From: Papaver somniferum
Lineage: Eukaryota; Streptophyta; Magnoliopsida; Ranunculales; Papaveraceae
Assembly (NCBI RefSeq): GCF_003573695.1
Contig: NC_039358.1
Coordinates: forward strand, 230,033,560 to 230,097,559
Length of the DNA stretch: 64,000 nucleotides
Direction: 5' to 3'
The notes under the pieces were generated by a model that was not told the DNA's origin, did not search any database, and saw only the letters and a list, made by a program, of their open reading frames with translations. Both the position numbers and the translations under genes were made by a program. Shown here one piece after another: positions 24,317-36,242 of this stretch. Position 1 is the stretch's first letter, and every line of letters starts with the position of its first letter.

Positions 24317-25022
24317 TGATGTGATTGTAGAAGTGGTAAATAAGATTCGTTCAACTCGGACTTGATGAGATTCGATTTCAGACTTAATAATAAAAATATA
24401 TACAAAAGATTTCACAAGATCAAGAAGTACTGAGACTCAGGATTCCACCAAACTCATAACATAAGGTTCAAACATTAATTCTTTAAACAATTATAGCTCA
24501 ATAGATAAAGACATGGACTCTTATTTTTGCCAAGGAAGATTCTCAAAATATTAGTTGTAATTCCTAAGCATGAGACATCAAAACATCTAAGCAAGTATGA
24601 CCCATCAAACGAGACGACAACTAATTAATCAAAATCATAATTCAATTCTAATTAGTGCAAAAGTCATATAAGAATTAAATATAATTACCCATGTATGATA
24701 TTAGGCTTCCTCCGTCATCCCAATGTTGGGGTTTAGCTCTTCATGATGAAAACACGCTCAAAATAATAACTCATGGTTGAATAGGTGTTTTATTGAAGAA
24801 AATTAGTATTACAGCCGAATCTGTAACAAATATAATTATTACAGAATAGACTGTTAGAGAAATTGTTGCAAACTGAAGATAGTAGTTACTAATGCGACTG
24901 TAACAAGATTCTGAAAGTTAAGACCCTACAAACGACAGTCATGTACATCCTTATGTTCTTCAGCTTCGTCTTCTTCCTGCTGCTGCTGCAACTTCTCTTG
25001 CAGCTTGATTCTTAGCTCTACA
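24317..25022 (-). repeat. 3' LTR (left copy)
   Basis: Begins TGATGTGATTGTAG and ends CTCTACA on the plus strand. It matches 27753-28455 throughout with scattered single-base changes and a few small indels, so the element inserted fairly recently compared with its neighbours. Confidence 0.82.
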
Positions 25023-25478
25023 GCTTGGTAAAAAGAAAAAAAAAAGTGATCAGGATTCTTTCGATGTTTTCATCACGAGATATGACGAAACTACCATGTT
25101 TTTTTTCCTAACACCTGAGCTCTGTGCTTTTATGAATAGACTCTTCTATATGTTTCCACCTAATCAGATTGGTTCCTCAACTCCTACAACCAAAATGCTT
25201 CCATCCACTTAGATTGGTTAGTGCAATCCTTAATAGGCATAAATTTCTAGGCTCTGGAGTTTATTTATTGCAACTAAAAGTTTCTCCCATACCCCCAAAC
25301 TTAAATCTAACATTGTCCTCAATGTTCTAAAGATAAAATTAAAAGCATGAACAAGGAGAAACTGTTACCATTTGAAGCAAAAGAGTTAAGGAAAGATATT
25401 ACCGTGTTGATTGCATAAGATTGGGTTACCTCCCAAGAAGTCCTAAGTTTAAGGTCTTCAGCCAGACTAAAGGATTAG

Positions 25479-27200
25479 TCACCTTATGAAATCATAAAGC
25501 AATAGCCGAAATATATGTGGGTCATCAAAACCAAATAAATCTACCACCAATAAAAGGAATTTGCAACCTGCCAAGAAAATGAACAAATAAAGCATACCCT
25601 TGTCTAGTATCCCGTTTAAGACAACTACATCTAGTTGTGGTTCAGGTTCAGGTTCTATAAATGGGTCTAAATAAAATATTTGCATGGGCTGCACCTCCTC
25701 ATAAGTAAAATCCGAAATATCGGGTTGTAAAGTCTGCAAAAACTCAAATAATAATTTAGAAGCACATAATAATAACCTGAATAATTGAGGATCCTTATTG
25801 TCAATCATCTTTGACTTACACTGCTGACCACAATAAGAGTGGTGGTCTTCCTTAAATAAATGTGTCGACCCTAATTTCCTAAAGTAATTAGGTTTAGTCT
25901 CAAAACTTAATAACTGACACATTTCAAATTCAAATGTTCCCACAATTGGAAGAAAAATATTTGGTGGGAAAACAAAATCAATATGGGTATCATAGCCTGG
26001 GTAAACCACATCAACCAGAGGATGGGTTTCTAACAACTGAACTTCCTTATGGACATTACTAGGTTCAGGAAAACGTGTATGAAGATAATCTTGTAAAATG
26101 GTTGAGGCACATATGTCAAGTCCCAAGTGAGGGATATTTTTAAGAGTTAAAGCACATGGAGAATGATAATCACCCCCAAACTTAGAGTTTTCAGTGTCTC
26201 TAGAATGACTAGTTACAACTTCCTTAATTTCAAGGTCATCTGATTTCTGAAAATGGTCAATTGATTCTTCTAAGTCGGGTTCATCCTCACTCATCTCTAT
26301 GAGTTCATTTTCTTTGTCTAAGACTAATGTTTCTAAATCGCTAGACTCTAAAACAATATTCTCAGAAGAAACTCGTTCCTCTAAACCATTATCGGCTTCA
26401 TAATCAAAAGGAAATACCACATCATCTAAAGAAATGGTATCTCTAGTCAAATCCTTGTCCTTTTGAATAGGTGAATAATCATTAAAATTATCGGGAGTTG
26501 AACCAGAAATAACACTATCATCATAAAGTTTATTTGGAGTAATAAATTCCTGATCACTAATGTCGAATTCTTCATCAACACTATCCTCATCATAATCATC
26601 ATTATAATAACATGAAAATGGTTGAACCTCATCTAAACATGTAGTCTTACCAATTTTAACCTCGTCATTATGCAAATAACTATCCTCATTTTCAAGGGTA
26701 TTGTTGGAAACAGTAAGATTATTTCGAGCAGTACCGTTCTGGGCCTCTAACAAAAGCTTTTGAATCGACTCACATGACTTCCTTATGGTATCGTGACTCG
26801 ACTCACATGACTTCCTTATGGTATCGTGTATAGAAGGTTCACTCATGGGTGCATTTTTTTTATTCATTTCTAACACAAACCTATTTTTATTCTCATTTAA
26901 TTGTTTGAGAGACTCTTCCAGAGGAATTACAGGTTCAGAAGGATCATAATAGGGACTAGTTTTCAACATTTTCATTATATTGTCCAAAGACGAGGAACTA
27001 GAACTATAATACTCTGTATTCTCTTGCTCGTATGATCGGTGCATGTGTGCATAATAATTAGGCTCACCATGGTATGAGCCATAAGTTTGATGTTCCCAAC
27101 CACTATTCACACTACGGTCAAAGTAATGTTCATTTTGATAATCAGTCGGATATTCGTTGTATTGGCTATTGTAATACCAGTTCGACATTTTTCTGTGCAC
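25479..27200 (-). CDS. Uncharacterised 573-residue acidic protein of the gypsy-like element
   Basis: Uninterrupted single-exon frame. Residues about 1-65 are rich in Tyr, Asn, His and Ser (MSNWYYNSQYNEY region), followed by a Ser run. A short repeat, HDTIRKSCES, occurs twice in tandem (coded near 26765-26830). The middle is strongly acidic (DDYDEDSVDEEFD, EMSEDEPDLEESID). The last 45 residues are hydrophobic, with a probable membrane segment (MLYLFIFLAGCKFLLLVV). No zinc knuckle, protease or polymerase motif is present. A second ATG four codons in (MSNWYY) is an equally good start. It occupies the gag position of an Athila-like element; function unknown. An open frame this long among decayed elements suggests recent origin or selection. 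Confidence 0.7.
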   Translation of the reverse strand: MHRKMSNWYYNSQYNEYPTDYQNEHYFDRSVNSGWEHQTYGSYHGEPNYYAHMHRSYEQENTEYYSSSSSSLDNIMKMLKTSPYYDPSEPVIPLEESLKQLNENKNRFVLEMNKKNAPMSEPSIHDTIRKSCESSHDTIRKSCESIQKLLLEAQNGTARNNLTVSNNTLENEDSYLHNDEVKIGKTTCLDEVQPFSCYYNDDYDEDSVDEEFDISDQEFITPNKLYDDSVISGSTPDNFNDYSPIQKDKDLTRDTISLDDVVFPFDYEADNGLEERVSSENIVLESSDLETLVLDKENELIEMSEDEPDLEESIDHFQKSDDLEIKEVVTSHSRDTENSKFGGDYHSPCALTLKNIPHLGLDICASTILQDYLHTRFPEPSNVHKEVQLLETHPLVDVVYPGYDTHIDFVFPPNIFLPIVGTFEFEMCQLLSFETKPNYFRKLGSTHLFKEDHHSYCGQQCKSKMIDNKDPQLFRLLLCASKLLFEFLQTLQPDISDFTYEEVQPMQIFYLDPFIEPEPEPQLDVVVLNGILDKGMLYLFIFLAGCKFLLLVVDLFGFDDPHIFRLLLYDFIR

Positions 27201-27730
27201 GGGTGTGAGTTGTCACACAAAATTAAAACCCACTGACAGGGGTTCGTGAGTGGATAGAGTTTTACCTCTCGTACCAGACGAGCGATGAACCGTTGAAGTC
27301 GACTCAGGCCACCGACTCCGATGTCAGTGTACGAACCCGAGGTGCCGAGACAGTATCGTAACTGTCATCCTTCCCTGCAAACAGTTTATATTTAATCTTA
27401 AACCTTCCTTAGGGTTTAAAAATAATAATTTCCAAGTCCAAAATAAAGTCCAAGAATAAAAATTCCAAAAAGGAAAAGAAAAATTACAAAAATAAAACCC
27501 TATTTACAGTTTCTAAAAATAAAATAAAATAACTATATACAAAATCTTCTTCTTCACTCCCTTTGGATTCCTCTTTTCTTTCCTTCTTTTTCGATGCTTT
27601 CCTTTTATAGCACTTTTTCTTTTCTTGTAGATTCGCTCCAAATCTGAAAAAATTGAAAAATATCAAAAGCGTAAAAGAGAACAAAAAAAAATAAAAAAAA
27701 TAAATCTAACACCTAAAACCTAATACAAAT

Positions 27731-27750
27731 CCGCGTCGGCGGCGCCAAAG
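27731..27750 (-). promoter_or_regulatory. Primer-binding site, Athila type
   Basis: On the minus strand it reads CTTTGGCGCCGCCGACGCGG, two bases inside the 5' LTR. TTTGGCGCC is the usual start of Athila-like gypsy primer sites. Confidence 0.7.
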
Positions 27751-27752
27751 AT

Positions 27753-28455
27753 TGATGTGATTGTAGAAGTGGTAAATAAGATTCGTTCAACTCGGACTTG
27801 ATGAGATTCGATTTCAGACTTAATAGTAAAAATATATACAAAACATGTCACAAGATCAAGAAGTACTAACACTCATGATTCCACCAAACTCATAACATAA
27901 GGTTCAGACATTAATTCTTTAAACAATTATAGCTCAATAGATAAAGACATGGACTCTTATTTTTGCCAAGGCAGATTCTCAAAATATTAGTTGTAATTCC
28001 TAAGCAGGAGACATCAAAACATCTAAGCAAGTATGACCCATCAAACGAGACGACAACTAATTAATCAAAATCATAATTCAATTCTAAGTAGTGCAAAAGT
28101 CATATAAGAATTAAATATAATTACCCATGTATGATATTAGGCTTCCTCCGTCATCCCAGTGTTGGGGTTTAGCTCTTCATGATGAAAACACGCTCAAAAT
28201 AATAACTCATGGCTGAATAGGTGTTTTATTGAAGAAAATTAGTATTACAGCCGAATCTGTAACATATATAATTGTTACAGAATAGACTATTACAGAAATT
28301 GTTGCAAACTGAAGATAATAGTTACTAATGCGACTGTTACAAGCTGAAAGTTAAGACCCTACAAACGACAGTCCTGTACAGCCTTATGTTCTTCAGCTTC
28401 GTCTTCTTCCTCCTGCTGCTGCAACTTCTCCTGCAGCTTGATTCTTAGCTCTGCA
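27753..28455 (-). repeat. 5' LTR (right copy)
   Basis: Partner of 24317-25022. A CAG/CTG-rich patch near its right end (CTCCTGCTGCTGCAACTTC) also occurs in the left copy with one extra triplet. The true outer end may lie further right. Confidence 0.82.
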
Positions 28456-29539
28456 GCGTACCCCTAACTCTCGACACCCCTCTGTGGGACTCCAAAAAAC
28501 CTATATATACTCAACATGTCAATAAAATCCCGGAAATATTTTCACAATCTTTTCTTTTCCTCCACACCAAGTTACGAATTTATTTCCTTTTATCTTCTTT
28601 CACGCGGCTTTTATGAGTTGTTAAACTTCCCAAACTTCAGTGTATTTGCTATTTATCGATCCTGGCAGAATATCTTCCCCTTAAGCTCACGTAATTTCCA
28701 AAATAAACCAACTTCCCCACAACTTATCTCTTGCCCTGTTTTCACGAGAAAGTAACACAAACTTCCTTTTCTTTCAACTACAGCTCAACCAACTCCATAT
28801 TTTATCGTAACAGATCACTACTAACCCTATCCCCTGATTAAATCCGGCTAAACCTTATCCAGATCAAAAACAGTAACCTTCCACCTCTGTTTATCCAAAC
28901 TCGGTAAATCTACCTATATTTTCGAAACCACAAGCCTTACCAAACCTGTTTCAATGCCACATGCCCATATCAATTGAAATCCATGAGAAACTCCACTTAA
29001 AACTCGTATGAATTCTTCACAGTTAAGTGCGCAGGCGAGAAAATAATTTCCCGCCAAATTTGCTTTTGAAAGAAGAAGAAAAGGGGTGGCCCCCTAACCA
29101 GAGTAGGGGTGGCTTTAGCATACTCCTTTGGGATGCCCTGGGGTGCAAATAACGACGGGTTACCCCCTATCGACTGGGTGCCCTTAGTAATTGAGTACCC
29201 CTTATCCAAAATGGGGGTCCGTATAGTAGGTGTCCTCCAGATGCAACTTTTCGAGCCGATTTCTCCAAAAACGTTTATTGCCCAAAAATACCTACAAACA
29301 CATAAAACACCATAATAAGAACAAAATGAGTACTAACAATATAGAAAATCGAGATGAAAATAGACACATAAATGCGTCTATCAATCATCGGTCTCGATCA
29401 TTGTTATACAGTGTCATAGTATTATTACACAGCGTCAAAGTTCAATTGTATCACAACTTTAAAAATAATACTATGGTGATATGTATCACTCCCCCTTAGT
29501 CAATACTCCATCTCACATGGAAACCACTCCCCCTTACAT
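28456..29539. other. Non-coding transposon debris
   Basis: No gene supported. 28456-29340 may be the outer part of the preceding LTR (TATATATAGG on the minus strand at about 28503-28512). 29480-29540 holds two phrases, CACTCCCCCTTAGTCAATAC and CACTCCCCCTTACATAATGG. On the minus strand they read as purine tracts (TAAGGGGGAGTG) like those before copia LTRs, so fragments of further copia elements are likely. Confidence 0.4.
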
Positions 29540-30309
29540 AATGGGATTCTTAGCTGTCATCCACTATGTAAAATCCTATATAAAGGAGAGAGTCATTGTT
29601 TCTGGGAGGTTTCTAGGACAAGTCTTGGAAAAGAAATAGGAAGAGAGAGAAAGTGACTTAGGTTTCAAGTAAAATTGTTGTAATACTTGAATCATTCTTT
29701 TAAACATTCTTAATCTTTGGTTAATAAAACAAGAGTTCATAATGATCACCTAGAGATTGAATCAGTTATTGTGGAGTGTTGTTGTAAAACAGCTCTGGAT
29801 GATAATTCCTGATAGTATATCATAGATTTTAAGGAAAAAAGTGAGATCTAAAAATTTAAAGAAATGGTAAGGATCGAGTCTATTGTTGAACAAAGAATGA
29901 CAACTAGAAGAAGTAACAGACTTGCTGAACGAATACGAATTACAAATCTTGAGCGACAAGACGAAAGAATGGAAGAACATCAAAGAACAAAAATTCCAAT
30001 TGGATCACAATGAGAACAAGGACAGAATAATGATATAGATTATCATAGAGTGAGTGTCCATACTGCGATGACGAATTCCACAGAGGAAGGACAGAGAATT
30101 GGGAACGAAGAACCAGTTACAGCGAGTGAAGGAAATATGACGATTGCAGAGCTTGGGCAAAGATTTCTAATTGAAAGAAAGAGAGAAGAAGAAGAGCGTG
30201 TGAATCTAATCCGTCAAAATGATGATTTACGAGAAGAGAATCTTAGACTACAAGAACAAAGGTCAAGGAGTGATACATGTTCAAAGTCAAGATCAAGTAG
30301 AAGTTCCTC
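29540..30309 (+). mobile_element. Second Tat-like gypsy fragment (LTR and gag start)
   Basis: Related to 18165-19480: shares CCACTATGTAAAAT with a TATA box (29577-29584) in the LTR, and the gag N-terminal half. Its gag begins at ATG 29864, is broken by TGA at 30011-30013, and then reads through a charged coiled coil (RQNDDLREENLRLQEQRSR) matching the first element (RQNDVLKEENQRLQEQRSQ). It ends at about 30309 in the middle of the Arg/Ser patch, joined directly to copia RNase H sequence. Confidence 0.75.
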
Positions 30310-30312
30310 ACT

Positions 30313-30828
30313 TTGACCTTTTGTTTGAATTATGAAAGGTATCCTGCCGTCCTTGAGGGATTTTTTGATGCAAATTTGATATCATACTCAGAGGAGTCCA
30401 AGTCTACGAGTGGATATGTTTTCACTCTAGCAGGTGGGGCTGTTTCTTGGAAGAGTTTCAAACAGACCTGCATAGCTCGATCCACTATGAAATCTGAGTT
30501 TATTGCGTTAGATAAAGCAGGAGAGGAAGCCGCATGGCTAAGATGCTTTTTAGAAGACATTCCTCTCTGGCATAGGCATGTCCCATCTATATCTATACAT
30601 TGTGATAATCAAGCTGCCATAGCTAAAGCTAAAAACAGCTACTATAATGGGAAGTCTATACATATAAAGAGAAGACACGATACCCTAAAACAACTAATCT
30701 CAAAAGGCGTCATTTCCTTTGATTGGGTCAAGTTCAAGGAGAATATCGCGGACCCTTTGACGAAAGGTTTTTCCAAGGAGATAGTTAGTAATGCATCTAA
30801 GGGGATGGGGCTTAGGCTCATTAAATAA
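30313..30828 (+). pseudogene. copia RNase H remnant of the upstream partial copy
   Basis: An open frame of 171 codons that lines up with the last third of 34725-36242. It keeps [18 protein letters not shown] and [14 protein letters not shown], and ends in the same GLRLIK. Reverse transcriptase, integrase and gag are absent, so it is only the 3' piece of a gene. One of its RNase H catalytic Asp contexts differs (FFDANL against FCDANW in the full copy). Confidence 0.85.
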
Positions 30829-31399
30829 ACTTGCCATGAAGGATACTCAACCTTGCTGACTGGAGATCCCAAGATCAAGGTTTTGAATGAGAAACTAATT
30901 TGTGGTGGGTCAAGGTAAACATTATCAGAGAATTTCATTCTCTGCCCCTTCCCTGTGATGTAGACGTGATAGTGTGGCTGCATGAGAAGGATGACTTTAA
31001 TCTAAGTCTCAATGAGTTCTATAGTTTCAATTTAAGATTGAAGTGGGGTGTAGCAGTAAACACTCTTGATGGAACTCACCTATCTGAATGTGGAAGTGGG
31101 TCGCTTCCTATGAGAATAGAGCTGATTCTCTAGAGCATTCTGAGAAACGTGATTTGTCCAGGGCCAAAAAGGACACAACGGCAAGAACTTGACAGCACCT
31201 AGAGAGATATCACGCGTGGTTATAATCGCGGACTACACCAGACGATGGCAGTTCAAGACATCGCGTTCACTGTCCATCAAGTAGTTCCGACAATTTCTCA
31301 CTAAGCAAAGGTTCAAGACCTCATGGACACTTCTTGCCTAAGTGGTATTTCTCGCTTTCCGTTTTCTGATTTTGTCTGTATTTCATTCATGTGGGGGAT

Positions 31400-32328
31400 T
31401 GTTGGAGAAAATGAGTTTATTGTTTTGTTTTATAGTTTTGGTGGGAATGGAACTTAGGACCTTGGGTCTCTTAGGGCACTTACTCATTTTCATATGAGTG
31501 AATGAAAGTCCCACATTGGGTATAACTAGATAGTTAGTCCACTATATATCTATTTCATTATGGATAGTTAGTAAAACAATGTGGGTGTAAAGGGTGGGGC
31601 GAAATATTTTTGTCGCCACTAAGGCTTGCGCGTATGGCTCGGGCCTCCGTCGCTGACTGGTCAACCAAGACTTATCATTGTTTGGACATAATTAATTTGA
31701 ATTATTTACTAATACTTTTGAAAATCAAAATAAATTCTTTCTTAAATGTGGGGAGCATGTAACCTGGGCGAATTTATTCTCTTAATGAAAACATATTTTC
31801 TAACGAATTTATTTGCATGGATGTCGACATTTCTTACCGTTTTTTGACTGTTTGATGACAGAATTATGTCGACATTTTTACAGCATTATTTTGCATGCAG
31901 AATTATTTCTCACATTAATGTGCATTGATTTCACCTCCTCTGTTCGCCTATAAAAAGAACTCTTCTTCTTCATTTCTTTTTGTGTCCAGAAGAGCTACTA
32001 TCCTCTTCTTTTCGTCTCTCTCCCACGGTGTGGTTTTTTTTTCTTTTCTTTCGTGCATTGCTGTTAAGTTCGTATGAGTGGGCAAGTATTGTAGTGCTAA
32101 CAATACTTGCATCAGGCAATTTTATCCTGGATACAACTTGACCACAGGGTATAAGCATCACTCATTCTTGAGGCGTACCGTTCAACTATTGTGTTAAGGA
32201 AAGCGTATTGAACACGTGACTCTGTCTTCTGTTTGCTGTCCATTTGAGTGTTTATTTACCTTCCAGAAATTTTACTTCTAACATCTTCACATCTTCTTTG
32301 AGTGTTTTTTATTGTTACAGCCGCAACA
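31400..32328 (+). repeat. Middle LTR of the copia tandem
   Basis: Starts TGTTGGAGAAAATGAG right after the polypurine tract GTGGGGGAT and ends CCGCAACA. It contains a TATA box (31949-31956). It matches the LTR at 36814-37747 with a modest number of substitutions and small indels. Confidence 0.88.
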
Positions 32329-32350
32329 ATCTTAACACAATATTTTATCT

Positions 32351-32872
32351 ATGTCTGTAACAATGGGTAAGAACGATGTTGAAAGGCCAGCAAAATTTTC
32401 TGGGAAAGATTTCAAAAGATGGCAATCGAAGATGTTATTTTTTCTGAGTTATCATGAGTTAGATCATTATGTTTTGGTTCCTTATGATGAGGGTTTGAAG
32501 GATATGGGTCGTGAACTTGAGTTGGAGCATTGGGTTACGCAGAACTATATGGCCAAAAATCATATTCTGAACTGTTTGGAAGATGCTCTGTATGACTTCT
32601 ACATTGCAAAAGAGAACTTTAATGCTTTTGATTTATGGGATGCTTTGGAGGCAAAATACCAAGCGGAAACTTCTGGAAGTAAGAAATTCTTAGTAGCTAG
32701 GCTTTATGAGTATAAAATGGTGAATGACAAATCTGTGGTTGATCAATTCCTTGAACTCCAGCAAATCATGAATGAAATTCTTGCGGAAGGTATGGTGATT
32801 GATGAAAATTTTCAAGTGTCAATGTCATCGAGAAATTGCCTTCTTCCTGGTCCGACTACAAGAAGAAACTGA
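32351..32872 (+). pseudogene. copia gag N-terminal part
   Basis: Starts MSVTMGKNDVERPAKFSG only about 20 bases after the LTR. It has the usual UBN2-type gag pattern (FKRWQSKMLFFLSYHEL, LWDALEAKYQAE). A one-base shift at about 32820-32830 moves the rest of gag into the next frame (32836 onward). Confidence 0.82.
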
Positions 32873-34686
32873 GACATGAAATTGCTGAGTTTACTATGGT
32901 TGATTTGGGTAAGAAGATTCAAGTAGAAGAATTGTTGTCTGCCAAGGACAAAAATGTTTCTTCTTCAAGGGACATGTCTAACAAAGCTCATGTGACTGAA
33001 CATAAAGGTTCCAATGCTGATAAGAACCGAAAGAACTCCAAGAAACCTCCCGGCAAGAAAGGTATGTTTCAGAAACCCAAATCTCGCATTAATAAAATTA
33101 AGGGTGATTATTATGCTTGTGGTAATCCTGGCCATATGGCGGTTCACTGTGGAAACCGTAAGGACCTTAAAAAGAAAAATAATGCTAATTTGGTTGAAAA
33201 CAACAAAAATGAATTTTCTGGCACGGTGTCTGAAGTCAATTTGGTAACAAATGTGAGAGACTGGTGGGTAGACTCTGGTGCTACCAAACATGTCTGTGGA
33301 AACAGATATATGTTCACCTCCTATAATAAAGTAGGGGAAGGAGAAAAACTCTATATGGGTAGCTCATCTGCAGCTGCGGTTGTAGGAAAAGGCAAAATTG
33401 GGCTCAAACTCACTTCTAGCAAGACTCTCACATTGAATGAAGTTCTTCATGTTCCGGACATCTGCAAAAATCTTGTTTCTTGTGCTGTTTTAGATGATAA
33501 GGGTTTTAAAATTGTAATAGAATCTGGGAAATATGTTGTAACTAAGGGAAAGGATTATGTGGGGCAGGGTTATAAGACTGAGGGTCTGTATAAGCTTAAT
33601 GTAAACTCTGTTGTTATGAATAAGAATGATTCTTCTGCTTATGTTTGTGAGTCTTTGAATGTTTGGCATGGTAGACTTGGACATGTTAATTATAAGTCAA
33701 TGCTTAAACTAGATGATGCAGGATGCATACCCAAATTTAGTTTGGAAAAGGAACACAAATGTGAAATATGCGTAGAATCAAAGTATGCTAGAAAACCTTT
33801 TAGCAAAAATGTTCACAGAAATTCTAAACCCTTAGAATTAATTCACTCAGACCTAGTTGACATGAAATCGGTTCAAACTAGAGGTGGTAAGAAATGGTTT
33901 GTTACCTTTATAGACGACTTTACTGGGTACTGTCATATTTATTTGCTTAGAGGTAAGGATGATGCCTTAGAAGCCTTTAAGAGGTACAAATTAGAAGTTG
34001 AAAACCAATTGAATACTACCATTAAAACCATTAGGTATGACCGTGGTGGTGAGTACATAACTCCTATAGGAGATTTCTGTGTAGAACATGGCATAATACA
34101 CGAGGTTACCCCTCCTTATTCACCTCAGTCGAATGGCGTAGCTGAACGTAAGAACCGTACCCTTAAGGAGATGATGAATGCCATGTCAATTAGTTCAGGA
34201 TTACCTTCGAACTTGTGGGGGGAAGCTGTCCTCTCATCCTGCTATATCCTGAACAGGGTACCTTTTAAAGGATCAGATAAAACTCCATATGTATTGTGGA
34301 AAGGTAGACAACCTTCTTTAGCATACTTCAAAGTGTGGGGGTGTTTTGCTAAGGTTCAGATCCCTAAACCTAAAGCAACCAAGATAGGACCCAAAACTGT
34401 TGACTGTGTCTTCATAGAGTATCCTGAGCATACACCTTCATATAGGTTCATGGTTGTGAGTTCTGATATTTCTTTAATTGGTGTGAATACTATTATGGAG
34501 TCTAGGGATGTTGTGTTTTTTGAAAATGTATTTCCTTTAAAAACTGACTCTCGCAAGAGAGGCGTTGGTCCCCTAGATGTCCCTTCAACCAGTCAGACTT
34601 TACCTTTAGAGGAAGATGAAGTAGAAACTGATCCTAGGAGAAGTAAAGGGCTAGAACCAAAACCTCCTTTGGACCTGACTTCGTAA
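32836..34686 (+). pseudogene. copia gag end, protease and integrase
   Basis: Contains the zinc-knuckle region YYACGNPGHMAVHC, in which the first Cys of the usual CX2C pair is Tyr. Next come the protease motif WWVDSGATKHVCGN, the integrase HHCC zinc region (HGRLGHVNYKSM, CEICVESK), and the DDE core: Asp in HSDLVD, Asp in RYDRGGEY, Glu in VAERKNRTLKEM. The integrase triad is intact. A frameshift near 34665 separates it from the reverse transcriptase frame. Confidence 0.87.
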
Positions 34687-34724
34687 CACTAGCAGAGTCT
34701 GATCCTCAGACTTATAGAGAAGCC

Positions 34725-36242
34725 ATGACTTCACCGGAAGCTCCATGGTGGAAAGAGTCCAGTATTAGTGAAATGGTATCCATCAAAGAGAATGATACAT
34801 GGGAGATAGTAGATTTACCTCCAGGGTGTAAGGCCATAGGATGTAAATGGATCTTCAGGAGGAAACGCAACATAGATGGAACTATTCAAAAATACAAGGC
34901 TAGGTTAGTAGTTAAAGGCTACAAACAAAAAGAAGGTGTAGATTTCTTTGATACTTACTCACCCGTTACGAGAATTACTTCCATTAGGATGTTAATTGCT
35001 ATAGTTGCGGTTCATAACCTAGAGATACATCAAATGGATGTAAAAACAACTTTTCTACATGGTGAATTAGATGAAGAAATTTACATGGAACAACCTGAGG
35101 GCTTTATAGTGAAAGGTTGTGAAAACAAAGTTTGTAAACTGAAAAAATCTTTGTATGGATTGAAACAAGCACCTAAACAATGGCATGAAAAATTTGATCA
35201 TGTAATGTTTTCTAGTGGTTTTAAAATCAATGAATCTGACAAGTGTGTCTATACTAAACTTGTGAATGATGCATGTGTGATTGTATGCTTGTATATTGAC
35301 GATATGCTTATACTTGGTACAAACATGGATGTCATTAATTCCACTAAGAGCATGCTGAATGAGAACTTTGACATGAAAGACTTAGGCCCCGCAGATGTAA
35401 TCTTAGGGATGAAAATTAGAAGAAATTCTAACGGTTATAGTCTTAGTCAATCTTATTATGTTGAATCTGTGCTTAGAAAATTCAATCATTTTGATTGTAA
35501 ACCTGCTTATACTACGTATGATCCTTGTTGTAAACTCAAAAAGAATAGGGGTAATGGAGTATCTCAACTTGAATACTCTCGAGTTATAGGAAGTCTGATG
35601 TATTTGATGAACTGTACTAGGCCAGACATTGTTTATGCTGTGAGTAGGTTAAGTAGATATACTTGTAATCCAGGGCAGGAACATTGGGATGCACTTTTTA
35701 GAGTGTTGAGGTATTTGAAATACACTTTGACCTTTTGTTTGAATTATGAAAGGTATCCTGCCGTCCTTGAGGGATTTTGTGATGCAAACTGGATATCAGA
35801 CTCAGAGGAGTCCAAGTCTACGAGTGGATATGTTTTCACTCTAGCAGGTGGGGTTGTTTCTTGTAAGAGTTCCAAACAGACCTGCATAGCTCGATCCACT
35901 ATGGAATCTGAGTTTATTGCGTTAGATAAAGCAGGAGAGGAAGCCGCATGGCTAAGATGCTTTTTAGAAGACATTCCTCTCTGGCATAGGCTTGTGCCAG
36001 CTATATCTATACATTGTGATAATCAAGCTGCCATAACTAAAGCTAAAAACAACTACTATAATGGGAAGTCTATACATATAAAGAGAAGACATGATACCCT
36101 AAAACAACTAATCTCAAAAGGCGTTATTTCCATTAATTGGGTCAAGTCCAATGAGAATATTGCGGACCCTTTGACGAAAGGTTTGTCCAAGGAGATAGTT
36201 AGTAATGCATCTAAGGGGATGGGGCTTAGGCTCATTAAATAA
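34725..36242 (+). pseudogene. copia reverse transcriptase and RNase H
   Basis: 505 codons without a stop. Reverse transcriptase landmarks are [36 protein letters not shown] and the catalytic pair in [11 protein letters not shown]; the RNase H part starts near [19 protein letters not shown]. It is in a different frame from the integrase upstream owing to a shift at about 34665, so the polyprotein is not continuous although the polymerase itself looks whole. Confidence 0.88.

Larger units (their letters stand above)
24317..28455 (-). mobile_element. Non-autonomous gypsy-like element with a single long frame
   Basis: Direct repeats 24317-25022 and 27753-28455, nearly identical, bracket a 2.7-kb interior. 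On the minus strand the right copy ends in ATCACATCA and is followed by CTTTGGCGCCGCCGACGCGG, the Athila-type primer site. One frame of 573 residues (27200-25479) follows, then AACATTGAGGACAATGTTAG and AAGTTTGGGGG (about 25290-25325), a phrase typical of the Athila 3' region. No protease, reverse transcriptase or integrase is present. The repeat pair may be only the shared part of longer LTRs: a TATA-like stretch lies further right at about 28500-28515, and no target duplication is seen at the outer edges. Confidence 0.72.

Noticed and set aside
30313..30828. Independent 171-codon protein gene
   Set aside because: Matches the RNase H end of the copia at 34725-36242; it is a truncated tandem copy.
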